A stretch of 64,000 bases of DNA, taken from assembly GCA_903932865.1 (NCBI GenBank), contig CAIZHQ010000006.1, positions 124,001-188,000 of the forward strand, read 5' to 3'. How positions within the stretch are numbered: position 1 is the first letter of the stretch; every line of letters starts with the position of its first letter. The position numbers were made by a program, and so were the translations under genes. Of the stretch, positions 1 to 8,666 are shown in pieces. The DNA comes from an uncultured Burkholderiales bacterium. GTDB lineage: Bacteria; Pseudomonadota; Gammaproteobacteria; Burkholderiales; Burkholderiaceae_C. The notes under the pieces were generated by a model. The model saw only the letters and a program-made list of their open reading frames with translations. It searched no databases and was not told the DNA's origin.

Positions 1-486
1 AAGGACGACCATCACCAGGCGCAGGCTGTGCGCTGCCGCCACGAGGTCGGTGCGAGCCCCATAGCGTTCGGCCAGCAGCGTCATCTCGGACGCACCGCCA
101 ATTGAGCCGGAAAAATACGTGGTGGCAAACAGGGCGCGGGGCGATAAGTGGGCCAGCTCAGCGCCGTGCTGGCGTCGCAACCACAGGCCAAAAGAGGCCC
201 CCAGCGCCAGCGCCCACAGCACGGCCAGTGCAATGGCCCACCATTGAGCCAACACCAAGGCGCTGACCTGGGGGGTGAAATACAGGCCCAGCGCGGCCCC
301 GATGACCCATTGACCGCTGTTGCGCAAAAGGTTCGAGCTGTGTGTGGGGGCACCCGCCATGGAAGCCAGGGCAGTGATCAGCAAGGGCCCCAGCATCCAG
401 GGAATGGGCGTGCCCAGCCAGACGCACAATTCAGCCGCAAGCCATGCGGCAACCAAAGTGCCCAGGGTTCGCTGCCAGAACTTCAA
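1..486 (-). CDS. AbrB-family integral membrane protein (3' part beyond window)
   Basis: The first 162 codons are present; the rest lies before base 1. The translation is a run of hydrophobic helices carrying the family's signatures: IPWMLGPLL near residue 30, a GQWVIGAALG segment near 70, and GGASEMTLLAERYGA followed by DLVAAAHSLR near 140-155. This matches the AbrB/'ammonia monooxygenase'-like membrane family (about 350 aa, role poorly defined, sometimes called a regulator). The best start is a TTG that overlaps the stop of the upstream aminotransferase (TTGA), so the two genes are probably translationally coupled. An internal ATG near residue 50 would remove conserved helices and is less likely. 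Function in this cell is unknown. Confidence 0.7.
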   Translation of the reverse strand, partial: MKFWQRTLGTLVAAWLAAELCVWLGTPIPWMLGPLLITALASMAGAPTHSSNLLRNSGQWVIGAALGLYFTPQVSALVLAQWWAIALAVLWALALGASFGLWLRRQHGAELAHLSPRALFATTYFSGSIGGASEMTLLAERYGARTDLVAAAHSLRLVMVVL

Positions 487-1817
487 GCGTGACGGCGGAT
501 GCTGTCGGCGACCGTCTGCACGATCTGGTCGATGTGCGCGTCTTCCACGATGTAGGGCGGGCAAATGACGATGTTCTCGCCTGCCGGACGCACCCACACA
601 CCGTGGTGGAAGCAGTCCATGAAGATGTTGTAAGCCCGTTTGCCAGGCGAGCCCGCGATGCTGGCCAACTCGACTGCTCCGGCCAAGCCCAAGGTGCGGA
701 TGCCGATCACATTGGGCAAGCCCTTCATGGCGCTGTGCATGGCGTCCCCCAGCACCCGGCCCTGTTGACCGGCGCGGGCAAACAGGTTTTCTTCCTTCAT
801 CAAGTCGAGCGTGGCAATGGCCGCCGCACAGGCCACGGGGTGGCCGGAATAGGTGTACCCGTGGAAAAACTCGATGGCGTGGTCTGGCGCATTGGCGTTC
901 ATCATCGCGTCGTAGATGAAATCGCGGCAGATCACGCCGCCCAGCGGAATGACGCCGTTGGTCACCGCCTTGGCGAAGTTCAGCATGTCCGGCACCACGC
1001 CGTAGTAGTCGGCGCCAAAGTTCACGCCCAAGCGGCCAAAGCCGGTGATGACCTCGTCAAAAATCAGCAAGATGCCATGCTTGTCGCAAATTTCGCGCAG
1101 GCGCTTCACATAGCCTTTGGGCGGGATATACCAGCCTGCGCTGCCCGCAATCGGCTCCACAATCACAGCCGCCACGTTGCTCGGGTCGTGCAGCACCAGA
1201 ATGCGGTTTTCCAGCTCCAACAGCGGGTCTTCGGCCCACACGGGTTCTTCATGGTGGATGTAGGCGTGGTTCACCGGGTCGTGAATGAAGCGCATGTGGT
1301 CCACACGCGGCAACAGCTGCGCGCCGTACACCTTGCGGTTGGCGGGCAGACCGCCCACACTCATGCCGCCAAAGTTCACGCCGTGGTACCCCTTTTCGCG
1401 GCCAATGAACACGTTGCGGTGGCCTTCGCCCCGGGCGCGGTGGTAGGCCATCGCCACTTTTAGGGCGGTGTCTGCCGCTTCAGAACCTGAGTTGCAAAAC
1501 AGAACCTTGTTCAAGTCGCCCGGCGCCATCTCGGCAATCATTTGCGCTGCTTGGAAGGCCTTGTCGTTGCTGGCCTGAAAAGCTGTCGCGTAGTCCAGTG
1601 TGTCGAGCTGCTTCTTGATGGCTTCGTTGATGGGCTTGCGGTTGTGCCCTGCGCCTACGCACCAGAGGCTGGAGATGCCGTCGATGATTTTTTTGCCATC
1701 GTGCGTGGTGAAGTGCATGCCCTGCGCACCCACGAACACACGCGGGTCTTGTTTAAAAGTGCGGTTGGGCGTAAAGGGCAACCACTGGTTGTCCATGTTC
1801 AGGTCGGTGTGGGCCAA
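483..1817 (-). CDS. class III (omega) aminotransferase, beta-alanine:pyruvate type
   Basis: A 444-aa PLP-dependent class III aminotransferase. The N-terminal pattern WLPFTPNRTFKQDPR and LWCVGAGHNR resembles omega-amino-acid:pyruvate transaminases. Visible landmarks are GSEAADTALK at about 111-120 (cofactor phosphate region), DEVITGFGR at about 254-262 with the Asp that contacts the pyridine nitrogen, and the probable Schiff-base Lys283 in NFAKAVTNG. The family moves an amino group from an omega-amine or beta-alanine to pyruvate; the real substrate cannot be read from sequence. Length is normal. It is divergent from purU across a 199-bp spacer and overlaps the AbrB-type gene by 4 nt. Confidence 0.85.
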   Translation of the reverse strand: MAHTDLNMDNQWLPFTPNRTFKQDPRVFVGAQGMHFTTHDGKKIIDGISSLWCVGAGHNRKPINEAIKKQLDTLDYATAFQASNDKAFQAAQMIAEMAPGDLNKVLFCNSGSEAADTALKVAMAYHRARGEGHRNVFIGREKGYHGVNFGGMSVGGLPANRKVYGAQLLPRVDHMRFIHDPVNHAYIHHEEPVWAEDPLLELENRILVLHDPSNVAAVIVEPIAGSAGWYIPPKGYVKRLREICDKHGILLIFDEVITGFGRLGVNFGADYYGVVPDMLNFAKAVTNGVIPLGGVICRDFIYDAMMNANAPDHAIEFFHGYTYSGHPVACAAAIATLDLMKEENLFARAGQQGRVLGDAMHSAMKGLPNVIGIRTLGLAGAVELASIAGSPGKRAYNIFMDCFHHGVWVRPAGENIVICPPYIVEDAHIDQIVQTVADSIRRHA

Positions 1818-2016
1818 GGCAAATGCTCCTGATGTATTGCAACAAACAAGGGAGACAGTTTACGCCTGCCAAAGCCACAGCGATAGAGCCCGTCGCGAGA
1901 GGACTGTCCAGCGCCGGACAGCGGCATCCCCCCGGCCCCTTCCAAGGCGATCTCTACAATAGCTACCTTTCAAGCCGCTCGCCTGAAGCGCTCGATTTTC
2001 GCAAGCATTCCACCCC

Positions 2017-2865
2017 ATGACCACCACTTACACCCTGACCCTCTCTTGCCCCGACCGCACCGGCATCGTCCATGCCGTGTCGGGTTTTTTGCTGGAGCGC
2101 GGGGGCAACATCGAAGAAGCAGCCCAATACAACGACCACGACACAGGACTGTTTTTCATGCGGGTGCAATTCGCCTGTACTCAAGCAGACGGCGCGGCAC
2201 TGAATACCCAGTGGGGCGAGTTTGCCCAAACCTTCGCCATGAAGTGGGATCTGCACGCCACCGCCCAGCCCATGCGCACCGTGATCATGGTCAGCAAGGA
2301 AGGTCACTGCCTGAACGATCTGTTGTTCCGCTGGAAGAGCGGCCTGCTGTCGCTCGACATCCGTGCCATCGTGAGCAACCACCGCGAGTTCTACCAACTG
2401 GCGGCCAGCTACAACGTGCCGTTTCACCACATCCCGGTCACGAAAGACAACAAGGCGCAGGCCGAAGCCAAGCAGTACGAGATCATTCAAGCCGAAGGCG
2501 CCGACTTGGTTGTGCTGGCTCGCTACATGCAGATTCTCTCCGATGACCTGTGCCGCAAACTGGCGGGACGCGCCATCAACATTCACCACAGCTTTTTGCC
2601 CAGCTTCAAGGGTGCCAAGCCTTATTACCAAGCGCACGACCGGGGGGTGAAACTGATCGGCGCCACCGCTCACTATGTCACGGCCGACCTGGACGAAGGC
2701 CCGATCATCGAGCAAGACGTAGCCCGCGTGGACCACAGTAAAACCGTGGAGGATCTGACAGCCCAAGGCCGCGACACCGAAAGCCAGGTGCTGGCCCGCG
2801 CCGTGAAGTGGCACAGCGAGCACCGCGTGCTGATCAATGGCCACAAAACCGTGATCTTCAAATAA
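2017..2865 (+). CDS. purU: formyltetrahydrofolate deformylase
   Basis: A 282-aa protein with the two-domain layout of PurU: an N-terminal ACT domain (about 5-85, starting YTLTLSCPDRTGIVHAVSGF) that senses methionine/glycine in the family, then a formyl-transferase-type hydrolase domain. The catalytic region is NIHHSFLPSFKGA at 188-200 with the conserved Asp226 in DLDEGPI. The enzyme hydrolyses 10-formyl-THF to formate and THF, supplying formate for PurT and balancing one-carbon pools. ATG start; length equals the E. coli enzyme. The LysR regulator starts 46 bp downstream on the same strand. Confidence 0.95.
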   Translation: MTTTYTLTLSCPDRTGIVHAVSGFLLERGGNIEEAAQYNDHDTGLFFMRVQFACTQADGAALNTQWGEFAQTFAMKWDLHATAQPMRTVIMVSKEGHCLNDLLFRWKSGLLSLDIRAIVSNHREFYQLAASYNVPFHHIPVTKDNKAQAEAKQYEIIQAEGADLVVLARYMQILSDDLCRKLAGRAINIHHSFLPSFKGAKPYYQAHDRGVKLIGATAHYVTADLDEGPIIEQDVARVDHSKTVEDLTAQGRDTESQVLARAVKWHSEHRVLINGHKTVIFK

Positions 2866-2911
2866 TGCTTCATCACTGCCCTTTTGCGATTTCAAAAGCG
2901 ATCCAAGCAAC

Positions 2912-3793
2912 ATGACTGCCACGAACGCGTCACGCATTCCGCCCATCCAGTGCCTGCTGACCTTTGAGGCGCTGGCCCGATTGCGCAGCGTGACCCAGGC
3001 CGCTGAAGAGTTGTGCGTGACGCCCAGCGCGGTGAGCCACCGTGTCAAGCAGCTGGAGCAAATCATTGGCACCAAACTTTTTGGCCGAGCCGATTTTTCT
3101 CTCACCACCGAAGGCAACGAATACCTGGCCCATGTGCGCGAGGGCCTGGTGGCGCTGCAGCGCTTTCCCAGCGCCAGCAACACGACCGGTCGCCGCAAGC
3201 TGCGCCTGGCGGTCACGCCCACATTTGCGCGCTCGGTGCTCATGCCACGTCTGAAACACTTTCTGGACGCCTACCCCGAAATCGACATCACCCTGCAGGT
3301 CAGCATCCCATTGCTCGACGTGGTAGCCGAAGACGCCGACCTGATGGTGCGTTTTGGTACCGGCCGCTACTCGGACGTGGAACACGTGTGTCTGGCCAAG
3401 GACGACGTGACGCCACTGGCCTCACCCGCCTGGCTGCGCGAAAACGGTCCTTTTGCCAGCGCCGAAGACCTGCAGGGACAGCCCCTGCTGCGCAGCCCCC
3501 TGGAGCCTTGGCGCACCTGGTTCGCAGCGCACGACCTGGATTGGCCCGAACCCACCGATGGCTCGTCGTTCAACGACATTGGTCTGATGTGTGACGCTGC
3601 TGCCCAAGGCCTAGGCGTGGGCCTGATCCGCACCAAGCTGGGCGCGCCTTGGGTCGAGAACGGCCAGCTTGTACGTTTGTTCGAGCGCAGCGTCCCCAGT
3701 CCCCACGCCCACTACCTGTGCTGGCGCACCGGCGCCATGGAACGTTGGGAATGTGCCACCTTTGCCGACTGGTTGAAAAAAGCCTTGGCCTGA
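2912..3793 (+). CDS. LysR-family transcriptional regulator, GcvA-like
   Basis: 293 aa. The N-terminal winged HTH is clear at about 15-60 (LRSVTQAAEELCVTPSAVSHRVKQLE, then LFGR), and the remainder is a periplasmic-binding-fold effector domain starting near residue 93 (RRKLRLAVTPTFARSVLMPRL). The 'CVTPSAVSHRVKQLE' HTH and the AWL/W-rich effector domain are typical of the GcvA subgroup, which controls glycine cleavage and various catabolic genes. Its targets here are not evident. Candidates are the GlcD-like oxidase 85 bp downstream, purU just upstream, or the aminotransferase. Effector unknown. Confidence 0.85.
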   Translation: MTATNASRIPPIQCLLTFEALARLRSVTQAAEELCVTPSAVSHRVKQLEQIIGTKLFGRADFSLTTEGNEYLAHVREGLVALQRFPSASNTTGRRKLRLAVTPTFARSVLMPRLKHFLDAYPEIDITLQVSIPLLDVVAEDADLMVRFGTGRYSDVEHVCLAKDDVTPLASPAWLRENGPFASAEDLQGQPLLRSPLEPWRTWFAAHDLDWPEPTDGSSFNDIGLMCDAAAQGLGVGLIRTKLGAPWVENGQLVRLFERSVPSPHAHYLCWRTGAMERWECATFADWLKKALA

Positions 3794-3878
3794 TTTCACA
3801 AACCTGTCAAAGATTCTTCAGCCCCACGCCTTGGGCTTGCGCGTACAGTTAAGGCCTCACTTCAAGGTTTTGAATGCC

Positions 3879-5387
3879 ATGAGCGCCAATACCCCCGCCG
3901 AAACTCAGCAATTGACCGCCACCGAGCGTGCCGAGCGCCAACGCGCTGTGGTGCAGGCCTTGGGCCTGGTGCTGCCAGCTGACGCTATCCTCTACACCCC
4001 AGAAGACACCACACCCTACGAGTGCGACGGCCTGACCGCCTACCGTGAGCGGCCCCTGGTGGTGGCCTTGCCCGAAACCGAAGCGCAAGTGCAAGCCGTG
4101 CTCAAGGCCTGCCACGCCTTGGCGGTGCCGGTGGTGGCACGCGGCGCAGGCACTGGCTTGTCGGGCGGAGCCATGCCGCACCGCATGGGCGTCACGCTGT
4201 CGATGGCGCGCTTCAACCAAATCAAAAACTTGGACCCAGTCAGCCGCACGGCGGTGGTGCAGTGCGGCGTGCGCAACCTGGCCATCAGCGAGGCGGCTGC
4301 GCCCTACGGCCTCTATTACGCACCCGACCCATCAAGCCAGATCGCCTGCACGATTGGCGGCAATGTGGCCGAAAACTCGGGTGGGGTGCACTGCCTCAAA
4401 TACGGCCTCACGGTTCACAACGTGCTCAAAGTGCGTGGTTTCACCGTCGAAGGTGACCCGATCGAATTCGGCAGCGCCGCCCTGGACACTTCCGGCTACG
4501 ACCTGCTGGCCGTGCTGGTGGGGAGCGAAGGCATGTTGGCCGTGACCACCGAAGTCACTGTCAAGCTGGTGCCCAAGCCGCAATTGGCGCGCTGCATCAT
4601 GGCCAGTTTTGACGACGTGCGCAAAGCCGGTGACGCGGTGGCCGCTGTCATCGCGGCGGGCATCATCCCCGCCGGGCTGGAGATGATGGACGGCCCCATG
4701 ACGATCGCGGTCGAAGACTTTGTGCATGCGGGTTACGACCTGAGCGCTGCGGCGATTTTGCTGTGCGAAAGCGACGGCACGCCCGAAGAAGTCGAAGAAG
4801 AAATCGGCCGCATGAGCGAGGTGCTGCGCGGCTGCGGCGCGACCGCCATCACCGTGAGCCGCGACGAGGCCCAGCGCCTCAAATTCTGGAGCGGTCGTAA
4901 AAACGCTTTTCCGGCGTCTGGCCGCATCAGCCCCGACTACATGTGCATGGACTCGACCATCCCGCGAAAACGCCTGGCTGACATCCTGCAAGCCATTTCA
5001 GAGATGGAAACCAAATACGCGCTGCGCTGCTTGAATGTGTTCCACGCGGGCGACGGCAATTTGCACCCCTTGATCTTGTTCGATGCGAACGACGCTGACC
5101 AGTTGCGCCGCTGCGAGTTGTTTGGTGCCGAGATTTTGGAGACCAGCGTGGCCATGGGCGGCACGGTGACAGGCGAGCACGGCGTGGGCATCGAGAAGGT
5201 CAACAGCATGTGCGTGCAGTTCAGCGCTGAAGAAAACGAGCAGATGTTCGCCGTCAAACGTGCCTTTGACCCGCAAAGTTTGCTGAACCCCGGCAAGGTC
5301 ATCCCGACGCTCAACCGCTGCGCCGAATACGGCAAGATGTTGGTGCGGGCCGGGGCGATCAAGCATCCGGAGCTGGAACGTTTTTGA
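3879..5387 (+). CDS. FAD-linked oxidase, glycolate oxidase GlcD-like
   Basis: 502 aa from ATG 3879; upstream in-frame codons lack family similarity. It is an FAD-binding PCMH oxidase with the vanillyl-alcohol-oxidase fold: VARGAGTGLSGGAMP (FAD pyrophosphate loop, about residue 86), CTIGGNVAENSGG near 165, and the C-terminal signatures FHAGDGNLHPL and GEHGVGIEK. Family members oxidise glycolate, D-lactate or other 2-hydroxyacids at the membrane. GlcD normally works with GlcE and GlcF, but neither follows: radA lies next on the opposite strand. The protein may therefore pair with distant subunits or act as a stand-alone D-2-hydroxyacid dehydrogenase. Confidence 0.85.
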   Translation: MSANTPAETQQLTATERAERQRAVVQALGLVLPADAILYTPEDTTPYECDGLTAYRERPLVVALPETEAQVQAVLKACHALAVPVVARGAGTGLSGGAMPHRMGVTLSMARFNQIKNLDPVSRTAVVQCGVRNLAISEAAAPYGLYYAPDPSSQIACTIGGNVAENSGGVHCLKYGLTVHNVLKVRGFTVEGDPIEFGSAALDTSGYDLLAVLVGSEGMLAVTTEVTVKLVPKPQLARCIMASFDDVRKAGDAVAAVIAAGIIPAGLEMMDGPMTIAVEDFVHAGYDLSAAAILLCESDGTPEEVEEEIGRMSEVLRGCGATAITVSRDEAQRLKFWSGRKNAFPASGRISPDYMCMDSTIPRKRLADILQAISEMETKYALRCLNVFHAGDGNLHPLILFDANDADQLRRCELFGAEILETSVAMGGTVTGEHGVGIEKVNSMCVQFSAEENEQMFAVKRAFDPQSLLNPGKVIPTLNRCAEYGKMLVRAGAIKHPELERF

Positions 5388-5405
5388 GGTCTTGGCAAAG
5401 ACCTC
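5386..5405. terminator. hairpin between convergent glcD-like gene and radA
   Basis: A perfect 8-bp stem, GAGGTCTT/AAGACCTC with loop GGCA, begins at the stop codon of the GlcD-like gene and lies in the 30-bp gap before the end of radA. There is a T run before it and a short T-rich tail after it, so it could serve both convergent genes. Terminator function is inferred. Confidence 0.5.
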
Positions 5406-5417
5406 TTGGCTTTGCCC

Positions 5418-6803
5418 TCAGTCCAGCCCGCGCACCACCTGCATGGCCTCTTCGATGCGCTCCACCGGGTAGATGGTCAGACCTTCAAAGGCCTTGTCGT
5501 TTTTCTTGGGGGCGTTGGCCTTGGGCACCACCGCCACCTTGAAACCGAGTTTGGCAGCCTCTTTCAAGCGGTCCTGACCGCGCGGCGCTGGGCGCACTTC
5601 ACCGGCCAAACCAACCTCGCCAAAGGCGATGAAGCCTTTAGGCAAGGCTTTGCCACGCAGGCTACTGGTGATCGCCAGCATGACCGCCAAGTCGGCCGCG
5701 GGTTCGCTGATGCGCACGCCGCCCACCGCGTTCACAAACACATCCTGGTCCATGCAGGCCACGCCCGCATGGCGGTGCAAAACGGCCAACAGCATGGCCA
5801 GGCGGTCCCGGTCCAGGCCTACACTCAAACGCCTGGGCGAGGGGCCGCCGCTGTCCACCAGGGCCTGAATTTCGACCAGCAACGGACGCGTGCCCTCCAG
5901 CGTGACCATCACGCAACTGCCGGGCACGGGCTCGGCATGCTGGCTCAAAAAGATGGCGCTGGGGTTGCTCACCCCCTTCAGGCCTTTTTCGGTCATGGCA
6001 AACACACCAATTTCGTTCACGGCACCAAAGCGGTTCTTGATGGCGCGGATCAGGCGGAAGTTCGAATGCGTGTCGCCTTCAAAGTACAGCACCGTGTCCA
6101 CCATGTGCTCCAGCACGCGGGGGCCAGCCAGGGCACCTTCTTTGGTGACATGGCCGACCAGCACGATGGTGGTGCCCGTTGATTTGGCGGTGCGCGTCAG
6201 GTGCGCCGCACATTCGCGCACCTGCGCCACCGAGCCGGGGGCGCTGGTCAATTGATCCGAGTACACCGTTTGGATCGAGTCGATGATGGCAATCCCCGGC
6301 TGGCGCGATTGCAAGGTGTGCAATATTTTTTCAAGCTGGATCTCGGGCAACACCGGCACTTGCGAGTCCGGCAGGCCCAACCGCCGTGAGCGCATGGCCA
6401 CTTGCGCGCCACTTTCTTCGCCCGTCACATACAAGGTGTTCATGCCGCTGCGCTGCAGCGCATCCACCGCCTGCAAGAGCAAAGTGGATTTGCCAATGCC
6501 CGGGTCGCCGCCGATCAGTACCACGCCGCCTTCGACCATGCCGCCGCCCAACACCCGGTCGAGTTCGTCGATGCCGGTGGGGTGGCGTTCAAAGTCAGCG
6601 GCTTCAATCTGGGCCAAGGGCAGCACTTCCGACGTGGGGGCCAACGAGGCGTGCACCGAACCAAAGCGGTTTTTGCCTGCCGCAGGTTCGCTCGAACCCT
6701 CCAGCAGGGTGTTCCAGGCGTTGCAGCTGGGGCATTTGCCCATCCAGCGGGCGCTGGTGCCGCCGCATTCGGTGCAGGTGAATATCGATTTGTCTTTGGC
6801 CAT
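5418..6803 (-). CDS. radA: DNA repair protein RadA
   Basis: 461 aa starting at MAKDKSIFTC. Domain order is as in RadA: a four-cysteine zinc finger (C10, C13, C24, C27), a RecA-like ATPase with Walker A GGDPGIGKST at about 98-107, the RadA-specific KNRFG motif at 256-260, and a C-terminal Lon-protease-like domain (IALs such as AVGGVRISEPAADLAV and FIAFGEVGLAGEVRP). RadA is a hexameric branch-migration helicase that processes recombination intermediates. The frame stays open upstream of 6803 but that part has no RadA similarity, so ATG 6803 is chosen. It converges with the GlcD-like gene. Confidence 0.95.
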   Translation of the reverse strand: MAKDKSIFTCTECGGTSARWMGKCPSCNAWNTLLEGSSEPAAGKNRFGSVHASLAPTSEVLPLAQIEAADFERHPTGIDELDRVLGGGMVEGGVVLIGGDPGIGKSTLLLQAVDALQRSGMNTLYVTGEESGAQVAMRSRRLGLPDSQVPVLPEIQLEKILHTLQSRQPGIAIIDSIQTVYSDQLTSAPGSVAQVRECAAHLTRTAKSTGTTIVLVGHVTKEGALAGPRVLEHMVDTVLYFEGDTHSNFRLIRAIKNRFGAVNEIGVFAMTEKGLKGVSNPSAIFLSQHAEPVPGSCVMVTLEGTRPLLVEIQALVDSGGPSPRRLSVGLDRDRLAMLLAVLHRHAGVACMDQDVFVNAVGGVRISEPAADLAVMLAITSSLRGKALPKGFIAFGEVGLAGEVRPAPRGQDRLKEAAKLGFKVAVVPKANAPKKNDKAFEGLTIYPVERIEEAMQVVRGLD

Positions 6804-6831
6804 GGGACGAAAGTGTGCCTGAAGCTGGGGC

Positions 6832-7890
6832 TCAGGCCGCGTGCCAGGCGCGCAGAAAATCGCGGGTGATGTCGGCCGCAGCAGCGGTGCGGCAAACGCT
6901 GGCGTTTTGGCCAGACCACAGCGGCGTGAAATCACTGCAGCCCTGCGCCTCAGCGGCCGAGCGCAAGGGCGCAATGCCTGCTGTGGCCATTGGAAACGCT
7001 GGGGCCTGTGCGCAGATTGGCCCCAACTCGCGCATCAGGCGGTTGACGATGCCGCGCGCAGGGCGTCCGCTGAACACATTGGTCAAAGCCGTGTGCTGAG
7101 CTGCGGGCGATTGCAAGGCCGCGCGGTGCAAGGCGCTGGTGCTGGCTTCATGGCTACACAAATAGGCGGTACCAATTTGCACCGCCGATGCACCCAACTG
7201 CTTGGCAGCAGCCACACCGGCCGGTGTGGCAATCCCACCCGCCGCAATCACCGGCACTTCCACGGCCCGCACGATTTGCGGTACCAGGCCGAAGGTGCCC
7301 ATTTGCATGCTCAAGTCTTCGGTCAAGAACATGCCCCGGTGGCCCCCGGCTTCAAGCCCTTGGGCAATGATGGCGTCTGCGCCATGGGCCTCCAGCCACT
7401 GCGCTTCAGCCACCGTGGTGGCCGATGACAGCACCAGAGATCCCCAACTTTTGACGCGGGCCAGCAAATCGGGCGCAGGCAAGCCGAAGTGGAAACTCAC
7501 CACGGCAGGGCGAAAGTCCTGCAACACGTCGGCGCTGTCGTGCCCAAAAGGCACGCGCCCTGGGCCGCTTGGCATCTGGGACGGGTCCAGCCCGAATTCA
7601 CGGTAATAGGGCGCAAGGGCCTGCCGCCAAAGGGCTTCGGCTTCAAGCGAGGGTGCGGGCGGCGTGTGGCAAAAAAAGTTGACGTTGTAGGGTGCAAAGG
7701 TGGCCGCAGTCAGCGCTTGAAGTTCGGTCTGCAGGGCGTCTGGGCTGAGCATGGCCGCAGGCAAAGCACCCAGCCCACCAGCGTGGCAAACGGCCAAGGC
7801 CAAACGGTGGTTTTGCGCACCCGCCATGGGGGCTTGAAAAATGGGCGCGTTCAGACCCAACTGTGTGAAGGCATGTGACATGAGGCCCAC
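6832..7890 (-). CDS. nitronate monooxygenase / NAD(P)H-dependent flavin oxidoreductase family
   Basis: 352 aa if started at GTG 7890 (AGG seven bases upstream), 349 aa from ATG 7881; either is possible. The start of the mature fold, LGLNAPIFQAPMAGA, and the FMN-binding part VPVIAAGGIATPAGVAAAKQLGASAVQIGTA are characteristic of the 2-nitropropane dioxygenase-like TIM barrel. The HGADAIIAQGLEAGGH segment contains the conserved substrate-side His region. Family members oxidise alkyl nitronates or act as enoyl reductases or quinone reductases, so the substrate is uncertain. It is divergent from hpaR and shares the 284-bp regulatory spacer. Confidence 0.8.
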   Translation of the reverse strand: MGLMSHAFTQLGLNAPIFQAPMAGAQNHRLALAVCHAGGLGALPAAMLSPDALQTELQALTAATFAPYNVNFFCHTPPAPSLEAEALWRQALAPYYREFGLDPSQMPSGPGRVPFGHDSADVLQDFRPAVVSFHFGLPAPDLLARVKSWGSLVLSSATTVAEAQWLEAHGADAIIAQGLEAGGHRGMFLTEDLSMQMGTFGLVPQIVRAVEVPVIAAGGIATPAGVAAAKQLGASAVQIGTAYLCSHEASTSALHRAALQSPAAQHTALTNVFSGRPARGIVNRLMRELGPICAQAPAFPMATAGIAPLRSAAEAQGCSDFTPLWSGQNASVCRTAAAADITRDFLRAWHAA

Positions 7891-8107
7891 TTTAATGCCT
7901 GATCAGCGTGCGTTCGAATTTCTTGCGGTTTTTCAGCGCGGTGGGGGGACATGAAAGCCATTCGCACACCAAGCGCGCCGCCGACGGCCTGTGGTGTGAA
8001 CGGCGCACCATGCCTGTGTTGCGCCTTAGTTTTTTTGCATTGAAAATAGCGCATTCAATACTTTTTTAAAATTTTTTAGTTCCTATTTAAATGAGGGTAC
8101 TTGTTCA

Positions 8108-8170
8108 CCCCCTTGCAAAAACAAGGGAAAACACCCAGATCAAAATCTGGCCAATCAATTAACATGTTAA
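8108..8170 (+). promoter_or_regulatory. three tandem inverted repeats upstream of hpaR (candidate operator cluster)
   Basis: Seen directly: CCCTTG-CAAAAA-CAAGGG (8110-8127), CCAGAT-CAAA-ATCTGG (8135-8150) and the perfect palindrome TTAACATGTTAA (8159-8170), which ends four bases before the hpaR start. The stretch around it (8035-8170) is markedly AT-rich compared with the genes. MarR proteins bind palindromes of this size and HpaR is autoregulated in E. coli, so binding by HpaR is a reasonable inference; which repeat is used is unknown. Confidence 0.5.
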
Positions 8171-8174
8171 ATAA

Positions 8175-8666
8175 ATGCAACCCACCCCATTCATCCACCG
8201 CAACCTGCCGCGCCTGCTCTTGCAAGCGCGCGAGTCGGTCATGGGTCACACCCGGCCCAGCCTGAGATTGCATGGCTTGTCCGACCAGCAATGGCGGGTG
8301 TTGCGGGTACTGGGTGAACACGCCCACGACAGCGGGGTGGAAACCGGCCGAGTGGCCAAAGAGGCGTTTTTGCTCGGCCCCAGCCTGACGGGTGTGCTCA
8401 CCCGGATGGAGCGCGACGGCCTGATCGAACGCCAACGCTGCCCGCAGGACGCCCGCAGGACTGTGGTTCGTGCCACCGCGGTTGGACTGGCCAAAGTGCA
8501 GACCTTGTCGCGCAGCATTGAGGCCCATTACGCTTGGATGGAGGGGCAACTGGGCAAAACAGTCTTGCAGGATTTGTATGCCCTGCTCGACCAAGTCATC
8601 GCGCTGGAAAGCGATGGCCCCGTGTCGCCAATCGAGCCCACCCACACAAAGAAAGCTGCACCATGA
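8175..8666 (+). CDS. hpaR: homoprotocatechuate operon repressor HpaR (MarR family)
   Basis: 163 aa. The MarR-type winged HTH is visible around residues 35-105 (LSDQQWRVLRVLGEH, then LLGPSLTGVLTRMERDGLIERQRCPQDARRT, the recognition helix and wing). The N-terminal FIHRNLPRLLLQARESVMGHTRP is close to known HpaR proteins. It represses the hpa meta-cleavage genes until 4-hydroxyphenylacetate or homoprotocatechuate binds, as known in E. coli. It is the first gene of the operon, overlapping hpaG1 by 4 nt (ATGA), and lies behind a cluster of inverted repeats that may be its operator. Confidence 0.9.
   Translation: MQPTPFIHRNLPRLLLQARESVMGHTRPSLRLHGLSDQQWRVLRVLGEHAHDSGVETGRVAKEAFLLGPSLTGVLTRMERDGLIERQRCPQDARRTVVRATAVGLAKVQTLSRSIEAHYAWMEGQLGKTVLQDLYALLDQVIALESDGPVSPIEPTHTKKAAP

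Noticed and set aside
444..1463. Long + strand reading frame of 339 codons
   Set aside because: It is antisense to the aminotransferase, is His/Val/Ala-rich as expected from reversed high-GC codons, and has no family features.
1963..3243. 426-codon minus-strand frame over purU and the LysR gene
   Set aside because: It crosses two clear genes on the other strand and shows no domain; a high-GC artefact.
5406..6182. + strand frame of 258 codons within radA
   Set aside because: Antisense shadow of RadA, whose motifs are complete.
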